Below the pieces are notes generated by a model. The model was given only the letters and a program-made list of their open reading frames with translations, was not told the DNA's origin and ran no database searches. A DNA stretch of 56,255 bases, from positions 1-56,255 of the forward strand of contig CADCIK010000013.1 of assembly GCA_902801415.1 (NCBI GenBank), in the 5' to 3' direction. This DNA comes from an uncultured Lachnospiraceae bacterium (lineage in GTDB: Bacteria; Bacillota; Clostridia; Lachnospirales; Lachnospiraceae). The number at the start of each line of letters is the position of its first letter. The stretch's first letter is position 1. Both the position numbers and the translations under genes were made by a program. This document shows positions 7,132-16,345 of this stretch, one piece after another.

Positions 7132-8184
7132 ATGGGTGCCTACTGGAGCAGAGTGTTTGAATATGCAGTTCCCTGCGTGATCTTCTGGGGGATCCTTGCA
7201 ATTGCGATCGCCGCGGATCGAAGCCGGTTCAGAAACAGTATTTTCCTGCTTCTGTCTGCCGCTTCCACGGTACCGCTGGTATGCGCGCTGTCGGGTCCGT
7301 ATTTTGGCCTCACAGCAAGAGTGATCACGGTGGTGGTCTTTATTGTCCTTTTGTCGGTGCCCGGTCTTTTGATCGCGAACGGCGTGATCATGTACCGGCG
7401 GGAGGGGCACAGCCTTGCCAACATGCTGTCGCTTTTGCTGGGACTGGTCGTCGGAGCAGGAGAGGTCTGCACCTTTTTGTTCTACATCTTCCCCTATTTC
7501 TGGGCGGAGGATACGGCGCAGTTTGTCACGACCGGTATGCGGATCCTTTTATTTATCAGTTTGTCAGTGACATACGGGTCGCTTGTTTTCGTCGCTTTCA
7601 TGAGCTACACGGTCCTTTTGCAGATCATTCCCCGCAAGAGGGATTTTGACTATGTCATCATTCACGGCTGCGGACTGATCGGCGGATCCAAAGTATCCAA
7701 ACTCCTGGCTGACCGCATCGACAAGGCGATCGAGGTCTATCGCAAGGACCCCACGCCGCCGGTCATGATCCCTTCCGGCGGAAAAGGCGGGGACGAGGCG
7801 CGCTCTGAGGCGGAAGCCATGGAGGAGTACCTTCTGGAGCACGGGATCCCGCAGGACCACATTATCCGGGAGGACAGGTCAGCGACGACCCGCGAGAACC
7901 TGCTTTTCTCCAAGGCCATTATTGAGGGACGGCAGGGACCGCGCTATACGGCGCTTGTCACCAGCAATTATCATGTTTACCGGGCACTGAGCCTGTGCAG
8001 GGAAATGGACCTGGAGTGTACGGGGATCGGCGCCCATGTCGCGCCGTATTACTGGCCCAGCGCCATGATCCGGGAGTTTGCCGCGATCATCTTAAAGAAG
8101 AAGCATCTGGTCATTTTTATCGCCGGATGGCTGGCGTGCGTGATGCCCCTGATGTACAGGCTGATGAATATGTTCAGCCAGTGA
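7132..8184 (+). CDS. DUF218 (YdcF/SanA/ElyC-like) membrane protein
   Basis: The protein has 350 aa. The first 165 residues contain about five hydrophobic segments. The DUF218 domain follows at about 172-320, starting with DYVIIHGCGLIGG and including PSGGKGGDEARSEAEAM, DRSATTRENL and the TSNYHVYRA motif. A final hydrophobic segment lies near 325-343. DUF218 proteins such as ElyC and SanA act on envelope and peptidoglycan-precursor integrity; the reaction is not established. AAGGAG precedes the ATG. The next gene begins 8 bp after its stop, so the two are probably co-transcribed. Confidence 0.85.
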   Translation: MGAYWSRVFEYAVPCVIFWGILAIAIAADRSRFRNSIFLLLSAASTVPLVCALSGPYFGLTARVITVVVFIVLLSVPGLLIANGVIMYRREGHSLANMLSLLLGLVVGAGEVCTFLFYIFPYFWAEDTAQFVTTGMRILLFISLSVTYGSLVFVAFMSYTVLLQIIPRKRDFDYVIIHGCGLIGGSKVSKLLADRIDKAIEVYRKDPTPPVMIPSGGKGGDEARSEAEAMEEYLLEHGIPQDHIIREDRSATTRENLLFSKAIIEGRQGPRYTALVTSNYHVYRALSLCREMDLECTGIGAHVAPYYWPSAMIREFAAIILKKKHLVIFIAGWLACVMPLMYRLMNMFSQ

Positions 8185-8192
8185 GGAGGGAA

Positions 8193-9335
8193 ATGGATAA
8201 GGAAAACAAACAGTATAAACCGGACAATACAAATACCCGGTCCCGGAGCAAAGGTCCCGCCGCCAAAATACTGCGGTTTCTGCTGTCGATGTTCCTGCTC
8301 GCGGCGATCCTGTTCGCGGGTCTTCTCGAATATCTGACGCTGACGGAGTACAGGCCGCAGGAGAGAGAACATGTGGCAGTCAGCCCCTGGCCCGGTGATC
8401 CCATCTATCCGGGCGTTTCCCTTAAGGTGATGACCTGGAACTGCGGATACGGGGCGCTCGGCGACAACGCGGATTTCTTCATGGACGGCGGAAAGCGCGT
8501 TATGACGGCAGACAGAGAGAGAGTCCGGAGCAATCTTGCCGGTATTGAACAGACAACCGCACAGCTGCAGCCGGACGTGTGCTTTCTGCAGGAAGTAGAC
8601 CGCGACAGCACCCGTTCCTTCCATATCGATGAGCTGATCGGGATCAACAACACGCTGATGGAAGACTATGAGCTGGACTATATTCCGGCTTTTGCCTATA
8701 ACTATGACGTGGAGTTTGTTCCCTTCCCGATCCCGCCGATCGGAAAAGTCCGCAGCGGCATTATGACGCTTACGGATATCAGCATTGAGTCGGCTGAGCG
8801 GATCCAGCTTCCCTGCCCCTTCAGGTGGCCGGTCAGGCTGGGCAATCTCAAGCGCTGCCTGCTCATCACGAGAACTCCGGTGAGGGAGACTGATAAAGAG
8901 CTGGTCCTGATCAACCTGCATCTGGAAGCATTTGATGACGGCGATGGAAAGATCGCGCAGACGAAAGCGCTGCGGGACATCCTGAACGAGGAAGCAGCGA
9001 AGGGAAACTATGTCATAGCCGGCGGCGATTTTAACCAGGCGTTCAACAATACGGATATCAGCGCCTATCCGCAGCAGGAAGGCAAGTGGCAGCCCGGCAC
9101 GATCGACACAGAGGAGTTCGGGGATGCCTGGCAGTGTCTCATGGACAGCCGTGTTCCGACATGCCGTTCTCTGGATCAGCCTTACGAGGGAGCCGATCAT
9201 GACACATTCCAATACTATGTGATCGACGGGTTCATCGTCTCCTCCAACATCAATGTGAAGAGCTGTGAGACGCAGGATATGGGATTTGTCCGGACTGATC
9301 ACAATCCGGTCCTCATGGAGTGCGTGCTGAAATGA
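8193..9335 (+). CDS. Membrane-anchored endonuclease/exonuclease/phosphatase-family hydrolase
   Basis: The 380-aa protein has a basic N-terminus, one membrane segment near residues 25-46, and then an extracytoplasmic EEP domain. Metal and catalytic motifs are visible: MTWNCGYG, FLQEVD, NLHLEAFDDG, GGDFNQAF and the closing TDHNPV. The family cleaves phosphodiester or phosphoester bonds in nucleic acids, lipids or inositol phosphates; the substrate here cannot be told. The start ATG 8193 follows GAGGAGGG closely. The pairing with the DUF218 envelope gene suggests an envelope or lipid role (inference). Confidence 0.85.
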   Translation: MDKENKQYKPDNTNTRSRSKGPAAKILRFLLSMFLLAAILFAGLLEYLTLTEYRPQEREHVAVSPWPGDPIYPGVSLKVMTWNCGYGALGDNADFFMDGGKRVMTADRERVRSNLAGIEQTTAQLQPDVCFLQEVDRDSTRSFHIDELIGINNTLMEDYELDYIPAFAYNYDVEFVPFPIPPIGKVRSGIMTLTDISIESAERIQLPCPFRWPVRLGNLKRCLLITRTPVRETDKELVLINLHLEAFDDGDGKIAQTKALRDILNEEAAKGNYVIAGGDFNQAFNNTDISAYPQQEGKWQPGTIDTEEFGDAWQCLMDSRVPTCRSLDQPYEGADHDTFQYYVIDGFIVSSNINVKSCETQDMGFVRTDHNPVLMECVLK

Positions 9336-9465
9336 CAGCTGTCAACAGTTATACGCGAACATTACAAAAGGAATCAAAAAGTGTGCAAAAATACATTGTT
9401 TAAGAAATCTGTTTTTTGCATTATTATAGATATGAGATAAGCAATCAGGTGAAGGAGGTAGCACC

Positions 9466-10482
9466 ATGGCAATACTGGTTACGGGCGGAACAGGTTTTAT
9501 CGGAAGTCATACTGTAGTGGAACTGCTGCAGTCCGGTTATGAAGTTGTGATCGCGGATAATCTCTATAATTCCAAGGCAATGGTCGTTGATCGCATTGAG
9601 GCGATCACCGGAAAGAGACCTGCCTTTTACGAATTGGACATCTGCGATAAGGCAGCGCTTGACGCGCTTTTTGATAAGGAAAAGATCGACGCGGTTATTC
9701 ATTTCGCGGGTTACAAAGCGGTCGGCGAGTCGACCAGAAAGCCCATCGAATACTATGAGAACAACCTGGGATCCACACTGACGCTGTGCAAATCCATGAG
9801 AGAGCACGACTGCTTCAAGATCGTATTCTCCTCATCGGCGACTGTTTACGGCGATCCCGCGTTTGTGCCGATCACGGAAGAGTGCCCCAAGGGGATCACG
9901 ACCAATCCTTACGGCGAGACCAAATCCATGCAGGAGAGGATCCTGACAGATATCTGGAAAGCGGACAACCGCTGGAAAGTTATGCTGCTCCGTTATTTCA
10001 ATCCCATCGGAGCTCACGAGAGCGGCATGATCGGAGAGGATCCCAAGGGAATCCCCAACAACCTGCTTCCTTATGTCGCGCAGGTGGCGTCCGGAAAGCT
10101 GGAGAAGGTTCATGTATTCGGCAACGATTACGACACGCCGGACGGAACCGGAATCCGCGATTATATCCACGTTGTTGACCTGGCCAAGGGCCACGTCAAA
10201 GCGATCGAGGGCATGGAGAAGCTGGACGGCGTCAACATCTTCAACCTCGGAACCGGACACGGATACAGCGTTCTTGACATCGTCAAGGCGTTCTCCAAGG
10301 CCTGCGGCAAGGATCTTCCTTATGTGATCGATCCCAGGAGACCCGGTGACATCGCGGTCTGCTACAGCGACCCCGCAAAGGCGAAGGAAGTGCTCGGCTG
10401 GACAGCGGAGAAGAACCTGGAAGACATGTGCAGGGACGGTTGGAACTGGCAGAGCAAGAACCCTGACGGATATGTAGAATAA
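9466..10482 (+). CDS. galE: UDP-glucose 4-epimerase
   Basis: This 338-aa short-chain dehydrogenase/reductase-type enzyme interconverts UDP-glucose and UDP-galactose with bound NAD. It shows the N-terminal Rossmann motif GGTGFIGSH, DICD, FAGYKAVGES, SSSATVYG with the catalytic Ser/Thr, and the YGETK active-site Tyr-Lys pair. The GalE-specific NPIGAHESG and RDYIHVVDLA segments follow. The length is normal for bacterial GalE. AGGAGG lies about 7 nt before the ATG. It is a single gene ended by a strong terminator; no other Leloir genes are adjacent. Confidence 0.96.
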   Translation: MAILVTGGTGFIGSHTVVELLQSGYEVVIADNLYNSKAMVVDRIEAITGKRPAFYELDICDKAALDALFDKEKIDAVIHFAGYKAVGESTRKPIEYYENNLGSTLTLCKSMREHDCFKIVFSSSATVYGDPAFVPITEECPKGITTNPYGETKSMQERILTDIWKADNRWKVMLLRYFNPIGAHESGMIGEDPKGIPNNLLPYVAQVASGKLEKVHVFGNDYDTPDGTGIRDYIHVVDLAKGHVKAIEGMEKLDGVNIFNLGTGHGYSVLDIVKAFSKACGKDLPYVIDPRRPGDIAVCYSDPAKAKEVLGWTAEKNLEDMCRDGWNWQSKNPDGYVE

Positions 10483-10515
10483 TACGGATCAGTCTGCGAA
10501 TTGTTGACAGGACCG

Positions 10516-10552
10516 GCTCTCTGCCGTTGCATACGGCAGAGAGCTGTTTTTT
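10516..10552 (+). terminator. Intrinsic terminator after galE
   Basis: A perfect 11-bp stem (GCTCTCTGCCG with CGGCAGAGAGC, 7-nt loop) is followed by TGTTTTTT. Confidence 0.93.
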
Positions 10553-10626
10553 GCATCAATATCATGCGTGCAGATCACAGATCTGCACGGCAGTACATAA
10601 AATAAACACAAAAGGGTGATATTGTA

Positions 10627-11253
10627 ATGGATGAGATGAAAAAACGTCTTTTAATGTGTATAACAGGAGTATTACTGTCCGGCGTTGCCGCGGGAACTTT
10701 CGGCTTTACGGCGTTCGGCATGGACCCCTTTCAGGTCTTCGCCCACGGAACATGGGGACTGACGCCCCTCTCCTTCGGCACTTTCTATGTGATCCTGAAC
10801 GCGGTCCTGCTCGTATTTATGTTCTTTTTTAACAGGCGCATGATCGGTCTGGGCACCATCATCAATCTCTTTCTTCTGGGATATGTGGTGGAGTACACGG
10901 ACGTGATCCTCTCCCGGATCTTCCCCGCTCCCTCTGTCTTTCTGCGGGTAGTTCTGATGCTGCTGGCGCTGATCCTGGCTTCCTTTGCAGCCTCCCTCTA
11001 TTTCGTGGCGGACATGGGAGTATCGGCCTATGACTGGATCGCGCTGACGATCTCGGAGAGAAAAGGATGGACGTTCAGAATCGTGCGCGTGTCCACGGAT
11101 TTTATCTGTGTCGCGGTGGGCGGACTGCTGGGCGCCACAGTGGGCATTGGAACGGTGCTGACCGCTTTCTGTATGGGACCGGTCATCCAGTTCTTCAACG
11201 AGAAGATCTCCATGCCGCTCCGCTATGGAAAGGAGACTCCTGCAGGTAACTAA
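10627..11253 (+). CDS. YczE/YitT-like integral membrane protein
   Basis: The 208-aa protein has about five hydrophobic segments and little soluble sequence. The N-terminal AAGTFGFTAFGMDPFQVFAHG part and the later FVADMGVSAYDW part look like a duplicated motif typical of the YczE/YyaS/YitT group (small polar residues followed by G-x-x-P/A-[FY]). Function of the group is unknown. AAAGGGTGA lies upstream of the ATG. Possibly co-transcribed with the next gene, 24 bp downstream. Confidence 0.7.
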   Translation: MDEMKKRLLMCITGVLLSGVAAGTFGFTAFGMDPFQVFAHGTWGLTPLSFGTFYVILNAVLLVFMFFFNRRMIGLGTIINLFLLGYVVEYTDVILSRIFPAPSVFLRVVLMLLALILASFAASLYFVADMGVSAYDWIALTISERKGWTFRIVRVSTDFICVAVGGLLGATVGIGTVLTAFCMGPVIQFFNEKISMPLRYGKETPAGN

Positions 11254-11277
11254 GCAAATATCTTCAAGGAGTAACAA

Positions 11278-12174
11278 ATGAAAAAAGGAGTCATTGCTGC
11301 TATTATCGCAGCAGCGGCAGTCATCATCGGTGCTTTGGCCGCATATAATCACTTTAACTCCACACCGCCCGGTGTCGCAGGCAAAACGGTCAGCAAAATG
11401 CAGAAACTGAATTCCGTGACTGGTGAACTGATCGCGGATTATGACGGAACCATCTCCTATATGGGAATTGGCGTTGATATCGGAGTCGATGCCGATCTCG
11501 AAGTGCAAATACTGACCGGCGAGCACATGCGGTCCCACGAAACGGGGACTGTTACGATCGAAGCGCTCGGTTTTTCCTATCCGGTGGCGCTTGAGAATTA
11601 TGCGCTGCAGGAGGAAGATGGATTCACTTCCTACATAAATCTTCAAAAGGGTAAGTGGCTGCGGCATCATGGGACAGGGACAGAGAGCGAAAAGACAGAA
11701 TCTTTTGACAGCACCAAGTTCGTATTGGGCATGATTCAGAAGATCATGAAGGGAGAGATCAAGGCTGAAACCTCTAAGGAGACAGAGATGCTCGGCGACC
11801 GGGAAGTGCGCCGGATGGACGTCCATTTCAGCGGACCGGCGCTGCAGGACCTTGTGACAAGCGCTTCGGAGTACGGAGAGTTTGAACTGCCGGAGGATCT
11901 GGACCTGACGGAGGCCTCTGCCGATATCACCGTCTTTGTCGACAAAAAGACCGGCGATCCCGCCGAGTTCCGGTTCGACTGCACGGCGCTTGGAAATGTA
12001 ATGATGAAGCGCATGACCGGAAACCAGGATTGGGACGGAGAAGCAAAGTCTTTCACACTGACCTTCCGCTTTAACGAATTCGATACGCTTGAGAGTTTGG
12101 AGGTCCCCGCACATATCACGGAAAATGCGATCGACGTCGAGAACCTGAATATTCTGGACGGGATCCTGAACTGA
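11278..12174 (+). CDS. Membrane-anchored extracytoplasmic protein of unknown function
   Basis: The 298-aa protein starts with KKG and a hydrophobic alanine/isoleucine-rich segment (residues 4-23), then a polar beta-rich domain. There is no lipobox cysteine, so it is an uncleaved anchor or a standard signal peptide. The body alternates short strands (GTVTIEALGFSY, SADITVFVDKKTGDP) in a way that recalls LppX/LolA-like or lipoprotein-type barrels, but I do not recognise a named family. AAGGAG precedes the ATG. It shares a unit with the YczE-like gene and ends at a clear terminator. Confidence 0.6.
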   Translation: MKKGVIAAIIAAAAVIIGALAAYNHFNSTPPGVAGKTVSKMQKLNSVTGELIADYDGTISYMGIGVDIGVDADLEVQILTGEHMRSHETGTVTIEALGFSYPVALENYALQEEDGFTSYINLQKGKWLRHHGTGTESEKTESFDSTKFVLGMIQKIMKGEIKAETSKETEMLGDREVRRMDVHFSGPALQDLVTSASEYGEFELPEDLDLTEASADITVFVDKKTGDPAEFRFDCTALGNVMMKRMTGNQDWDGEAKSFTLTFRFNEFDTLESLEVPAHITENAIDVENLNILDGILN

Positions 12175-12235
12175 AAAGATCATGCAGCAGCCCAGGATCA
12201 CTGAATAGGCCAGGATCACACAAAGGCAATATTGA

Positions 12236-12264
12236 AAGAGCCGCCTCAGGGCGGCTCTTTTTTT
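12236..12264 (+). terminator. Intrinsic terminator
   Basis: AAGAGCCGCC pairs with GGCGGCTCTT through a short TCAG loop, followed by a T run. It ends the two-gene unit before it. Confidence 0.92.
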
Positions 12265-12351
12265 GTGCAGCAGAAGGCTGCGGGCTTGTGACGCGCCTGC
12301 GCAGCTGCAGACGGACAATATCAACAGGCAATGGTGTGATGGCTTCCGATT

Positions 12352-12360
12352 TGCTATAAT
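12352..12360 (+). promoter_or_regulatory. Extended -10 promoter for the LRR-VWA-AAA gene set
   Basis: TGCTATAAT with TATAAT at 12355-12360, 30 bp before the start codon at 12390. The matching -35 (TGGTGT) is poor. Confidence 0.6.
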
Positions 12361-12389
12361 TTTCAGCAGTAGGAAGGAGCATCGGATCT

Positions 12390-13277
12390 ATGCCTTTAGT
12401 TTATGACACAATAGAGTATCAGCGGGAGAAATGCCTGGAAATAACCGGATTCGAAGGGAGCGTGAAGAGTCTGACGATCCCGGAACAGATCGGCGGGCTG
12501 GCGGTGCGCAGCATCGGAAGACACGCCTTCGAGCGGCGCGCGGACCTTCTGGAGGTCAGCCTCCCGGCTTCTCTGAGGAGACTCAGCCTGTTCGCCTTCC
12601 ATAACTGCGCGAACCTCCGGAGAATGACGCTGTATGACAGTGTGGAGGACTACTATGACGGCGTGATCCGGCAGTGCAGCGAGCTGGAAACGATCGAACT
12701 GTACGGCGAGAGCCCCTATGCACTGATGAAGGAAATGCTGGGGGACAATGATCACGCCATGAGCTTTCATATGCATCTTCCGGCAGAGGAGATCTGCCTG
12801 TCATTTCCCTCCTATGCCCTGATCGCCTCGGAGAATACAATGGCAAGGACCATCCAGTTCGCTTATGAGGGAGGCGGATACGCATACAGGAACTGTGTGC
12901 ACAAAAAGGAGATCCGTTACAGAGAATACGACCGGCTCTTTTCGTTTATGGAACACGATGACCCGTCCTTCGCGGCCGTCATCGCCACGGACCGCCTGAT
13001 GTACCCCCATGACCTCGACGAAGTCTCACAGATGAGGTACACAGAGTTCCTGCGCGGGCATGCCGCTGAGGCGCTGGACTTATTCATAAAGCGCGGGATG
13101 ATCGACCGTGTGCGCATGATCACGGAGAAGGGAATGGCGGATGAGGACGCCATCGCCGCGGCGCTCCGGACAGCGTCGGACAGAAAAGAGACCGCGATCT
13201 GCGCGCTTTTGATGGAAAGCGGGCGCAAGGTTAATAAGCAGGACACCGGGCTTTCGCTGGAACTGGAAGACTGGTAA
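12390..13277 (+). CDS. BspA-type leucine-rich repeat protein
   Basis: The 295-aa protein lacks a signal peptide. Residues of about 15-110 hold LRR_5 (BspA-type) repeats: SVKSLTIPEQIGGLAVRSIG, HAFERRADLLEVSLP and AFHNCANLRRMTL. The C-terminal half is helical and contains an ankyrin-like stretch (AAEALDLFIKRGMIDRVRMI, ETAICALLMESGRKVN). This combination is often seen encoded beside a DUF2201/VWA and MoxR-type ATPase pair, as here. GGAAGGAGC lies upstream of the ATG. A cytoplasmic scaffold or target-recognition role for the pair is an inference from context. Confidence 0.7.
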   Translation: MPLVYDTIEYQREKCLEITGFEGSVKSLTIPEQIGGLAVRSIGRHAFERRADLLEVSLPASLRRLSLFAFHNCANLRRMTLYDSVEDYYDGVIRQCSELETIELYGESPYALMKEMLGDNDHAMSFHMHLPAEEICLSFPSYALIASENTMARTIQFAYEGGGYAYRNCVHKKEIRYREYDRLFSFMEHDDPSFAAVIATDRLMYPHDLDEVSQMRYTEFLRGHAAEALDLFIKRGMIDRVRMITEKGMADEDAIAAALRTASDRKETAICALLMESGRKVNKQDTGLSLELEDW

Positions 13278-13317
13278 GGGCTTACAAGAGGCTTAGCGCC
13301 TCGACATGGAGGTAATG

Positions 13318-14742
13318 ATGTCTGAGACCAGAGTAAAACTGGAAGAAATGGGATTCCGGATCCTGGACGCGGTGCGCACGGAGCTTCTTCTGTCCATGCG
13401 CTTTATGGCCCCGGCCCTGAACAGCCTCGGATTTAAGATGGATCTGAGGACCTCGTCCGTAGGAACGGACGCCGCCTATATACGGTTTAATCCGGGGTTT
13501 TTACTGCAGGTGTATGTGGAGAGACCGCGCCGCTTGAACAGGACCTATGTGCACATGCTTCTGCACTGTCTTTTCCGGCACATGTTTTCAGCCAGGAATA
13601 GGGAGGACCCGGAGCTTTGGGACCTGTGCTGTGATATAGCGGCGGAATCCGTGGTGGATTCCATGTCCTATGATGTGATCGCAAGGTCCCACTCGACGTT
13701 TCGGGAGGGCTGGTATGAAAAGCTGGAGGGAGAGCTCAAGATCCTGACGGCGGAAAAGATCTACGCGTGGTTCCTCTCGCGGGACCGCGATTACAGCGTG
13801 GAGGAGGCCCTCAGAAGGGAGTTTACGGTAGACGACCACAGCTTCTGGCAGCGCATGGAAGACGATGAGGAGCCGCAGAAAAAGCCGAAGGAGGCACCGC
13901 CCGGCGCGCCTCCCAATAAGGACGGAGAGGACGGGCAGCAAAAGACGCAGGAATCCCGTGATCTGAAACCGGTGCGGCCCAAAGAAGATGAGTGGAAGAA
14001 GAACGCGGAGCAGATCGAGGCGGATCTGGAGATCATGGGAAAAGAGAAGAGCAGCGAGCACGGCTCTCTCTCCAGGATCCTCCGCTTCGAGAGCAGAAAA
14101 CGGACCGATTACAGGGAATTTCTGCAGAGATTTTCCATCCTGCGGGAGGAAGCCGGCATAGATCTCGATTCCTTTGATTACGGCTTCTATTACTATGGAA
14201 TGGAACTGTACGGCAATATGCCCCTCATCGAGGAGAACGAGTTCCGGGAGATCCGGAAAGTGGATTCGCTTGTGATCGCCATCGATACGTCGGCTTCGTG
14301 TCAGAAAGTCCTGGTGCAGCAGTTCCTCAATGAGACGGCGGACCTCCTCTCCGGGATCAGCAGCTTCTTCAAGAAGACGCAGATCCACCTGATCGAATGC
14401 GACGACCAGGTGCAGAACGACCGCGTGATCACAGATCTGTCGGATCTGCAGCAGTACGCGAGGGAGTTTGAGGTCAAGGGGGGATTCGGCACGGATTTCC
14501 GGCCGGTCTTCAACTACGTGGAGGACCTGCGGGCAGCGGGCGAACTGGAAAATCTCAAGGGACTTATGTATTTTACGGACGGCTTTGGCGAATATCCGAA
14601 GAAGCCGACCGATTATGAGACGGCATTTGTGTTCTGGCGTGACGAGGAACTCGACGACACCGGCGTGCCGGACTGGGCAATGAAGTTATTCCTGACCCCC
14701 GAGGGGATGGAGACAGTGGAGAAACGTGAGGGAGCAAATTGA
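13318..14742 (+). CDS. DUF2201-type protein: degenerate metallopeptidase-like domain plus VWA-like domain
   Basis: The 474-aa protein has an N-terminal zincin-like region where the usual HExxH helix reads HMLLH (His79, His83), followed by CLFRH and WDLCCDIAAE. The catalytic glutamate is therefore methionine. A charged, proline-rich linker (about 180-240) leads to a VWA-like domain with the metal-adhesion motif DTSAS (Asp323) and YFTDGFG. GGAGG at 13308-13312 fits ATG 13318 (or 13315) better than ATG 13306. It is followed with a 4-base overlap by the MoxR-like ATPase gene, the classic partner of VWA proteins. Substrate unknown. Confidence 0.8.
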   Translation: MSETRVKLEEMGFRILDAVRTELLLSMRFMAPALNSLGFKMDLRTSSVGTDAAYIRFNPGFLLQVYVERPRRLNRTYVHMLLHCLFRHMFSARNREDPELWDLCCDIAAESVVDSMSYDVIARSHSTFREGWYEKLEGELKILTAEKIYAWFLSRDRDYSVEEALRREFTVDDHSFWQRMEDDEEPQKKPKEAPPGAPPNKDGEDGQQKTQESRDLKPVRPKEDEWKKNAEQIEADLEIMGKEKSSEHGSLSRILRFESRKRTDYREFLQRFSILREEAGIDLDSFDYGFYYYGMELYGNMPLIEENEFREIRKVDSLVIAIDTSASCQKVLVQQFLNETADLLSGISSFFKKTQIHLIECDDQVQNDRVITDLSDLQQYAREFEVKGGFGTDFRPVFNYVEDLRAAGELENLKGLMYFTDGFGEYPKKPTDYETAFVFWRDEELDDTGVPDWAMKLFLTPEGMETVEKREGAN

Positions 14743-16286
14743 GCATCAAACTGAACATTAAGGAAGCCAAACAGGAAGTCATCAATACAGTCAGGGCCTA
14801 CCTGAAGAAGGACGAGACCGGCGCCTATGAAATTCCGCCGGAAAGGCAGAGACCCATCCTCCTGATGGGACCTCCCGGAATAGGCAAGACAGCCATCATG
14901 GAGCAGGTCGCCGGGGAGCTGGGGATCAGCCTGATCTCTTACACCATCACGCACCACACAAGGCAGAGCGCCATAGGCCTGCCCTTCATCTCGCGCAAGG
15001 AATACGGCGGGGAGGAGCACGCTGTCACGGAATATACCATGAGTGAGATCGTGGCGTCGGTCTATGACCGGATCGAGGCCTCAGGCATAGCAGAGGGAAT
15101 CCTTTTTCTGGACGAGATCAACTGCGTCTCCGAGACGCTGGCGCCGACCATGCTGCAGTTTCTGCAGTACAAGATGTTCGGAAACCACAAGGTGCCGGAG
15201 GGCTTTATCATCGTCACAGCCGGAAATCCGCCTCAGTACAACAAGTCCGTGCGGGATTTTGACATCGTGACGCTGGACCGCGTGAAGAGGATCGATATTG
15301 AGGAGGATTTCACAGTCTGGAAGGAATACGCCTACCAGGCGGGCATCCACGGAGCCATCCTTTCTTATCTGGAAATCCGCAAGAAGGATTTCTACAGTGT
15401 CAAAACACAGATCGACGGCAGGCAGTTCGTCACCGCGAGAGGATGGGAGGACCTGTCCCGGATCCTCAAGGTCTACGAGAAGATGGGGATCGAGGCGGGC
15501 GAGAGGCTCTGCGTCCAGTATCTGCAGGATCCGGAGATCGCCTCCAACTTTGCCTCTTACTATGAACTGTACGGCAAGTACCGCACGCTTTACAGGATCC
15601 CGGAGATCCTCGAAGGCGCCGTGCCCGAGGAGAGCGGCGCGCTGCGCGAGGCTCCTTTTGACGAAAAGCTCAGTATCCTGGGACTTCTGATCGACAGCCT
15701 GAATCAGGAGTTTACCGCCTACGCGGAGAACAAGGAGATCCAGGAGCGCGTATTGCGGGAACTCGCGGGGATCCGCAGAGACCTCAAGAACGCCGGGGCG
15801 GTTTCCGCGGACGGCGGAGAACAGAGCGCCCGCGCGCTGGTGTCCGCAAGGCGCCTTGCCTGCGAGGAGGAGATCGCAAGACGGAAGAAAGCGAGAATGC
15901 TCTCCCGGGAAGAGGAGAAGATCGCCAGAAAGGTCTCTATGCGGCTCGGGGAGATGGAGAGAATGCTGCTTCTTCAGGGCACGCAGGATGCGCGGCATGA
16001 TTTTATGCTCCTTAAGGCTGCCTTTGACGCTTCTGAGGCCGACAGGAAGACGCAGATCGAAGCCGCTGACAGACACCTCACCAACAGTTTCCGCTTCCTT
16101 TCCGCCACCTTTGGCGAGGGACAGGAGATCGTCCTGTTTCTGTCGGAACTTACAGCCGGCTATTACAGCCTGCAGTTTGTCAATGAGTGCGGCAACGACG
16201 CGTTTTACCGCTACAACCGGCTGCTCCTCTTAAAGGACCGCAGGGAGACCCTGCAGCAGCAGGCCATGGAACTTCTTGCACTGTAA
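14739..16286 (+). CDS. MoxR-like AAA+ ATPase
   Basis: This 515-aa protein has Walker A GPPGIGKT (residues 44-51), Walker B LFLDEIN (Asp125), and sensor-1 in IVTAGNPPQYNKS. The lid and a long helical C-terminal region, rich in Arg/Glu, may be a coiled coil. It starts with TTG at 14739, overlapping the VWA gene stop as TTGA; no ATG occurs before the Walker motif, and GAGGGAGC lies upstream. MoxR ATPases paired with VWA proteins act as chaperones in metal insertion or complex assembly. Here the target is not evident. Confidence 0.85.
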   Translation: MSIKLNIKEAKQEVINTVRAYLKKDETGAYEIPPERQRPILLMGPPGIGKTAIMEQVAGELGISLISYTITHHTRQSAIGLPFISRKEYGGEEHAVTEYTMSEIVASVYDRIEASGIAEGILFLDEINCVSETLAPTMLQFLQYKMFGNHKVPEGFIIVTAGNPPQYNKSVRDFDIVTLDRVKRIDIEEDFTVWKEYAYQAGIHGAILSYLEIRKKDFYSVKTQIDGRQFVTARGWEDLSRILKVYEKMGIEAGERLCVQYLQDPEIASNFASYYELYGKYRTLYRIPEILEGAVPEESGALREAPFDEKLSILGLLIDSLNQEFTAYAENKEIQERVLRELAGIRRDLKNAGAVSADGGEQSARALVSARRLACEEEIARRKKARMLSREEEKIARKVSMRLGEMERMLLLQGTQDARHDFMLLKAAFDASEADRKTQIEAADRHLTNSFRFLSATFGEGQEIVLFLSELTAGYYSLQFVNECGNDAFYRYNRLLLLKDRRETLQQQAMELLAL

Positions 16287-16292
16287 GGAATA

Positions 16293-16301
16293 TGCTATAA
16301 T
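16293..16301 (+). promoter_or_regulatory. Possible extended -10 promoter
   Basis: TGCTATAAT with TATAAT at 16296-16301, just after the ATPase stop codon. It could drive the small gene, truA and later genes. Confidence 0.5.
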
Positions 16302-16345
16302 TAGGACAAACTGACGGCCGATCAGGCGGTGCGGGAGATAATGCG

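Noticed and set aside
10672-12324. A 550-codon open frame on the minus strand across two plus-strand genes
   Set aside because: It covers two genes with ribosome sites and a terminator in the other direction, and its product is low-complexity and Arg/His/Gln-rich as expected for a shadow frame.
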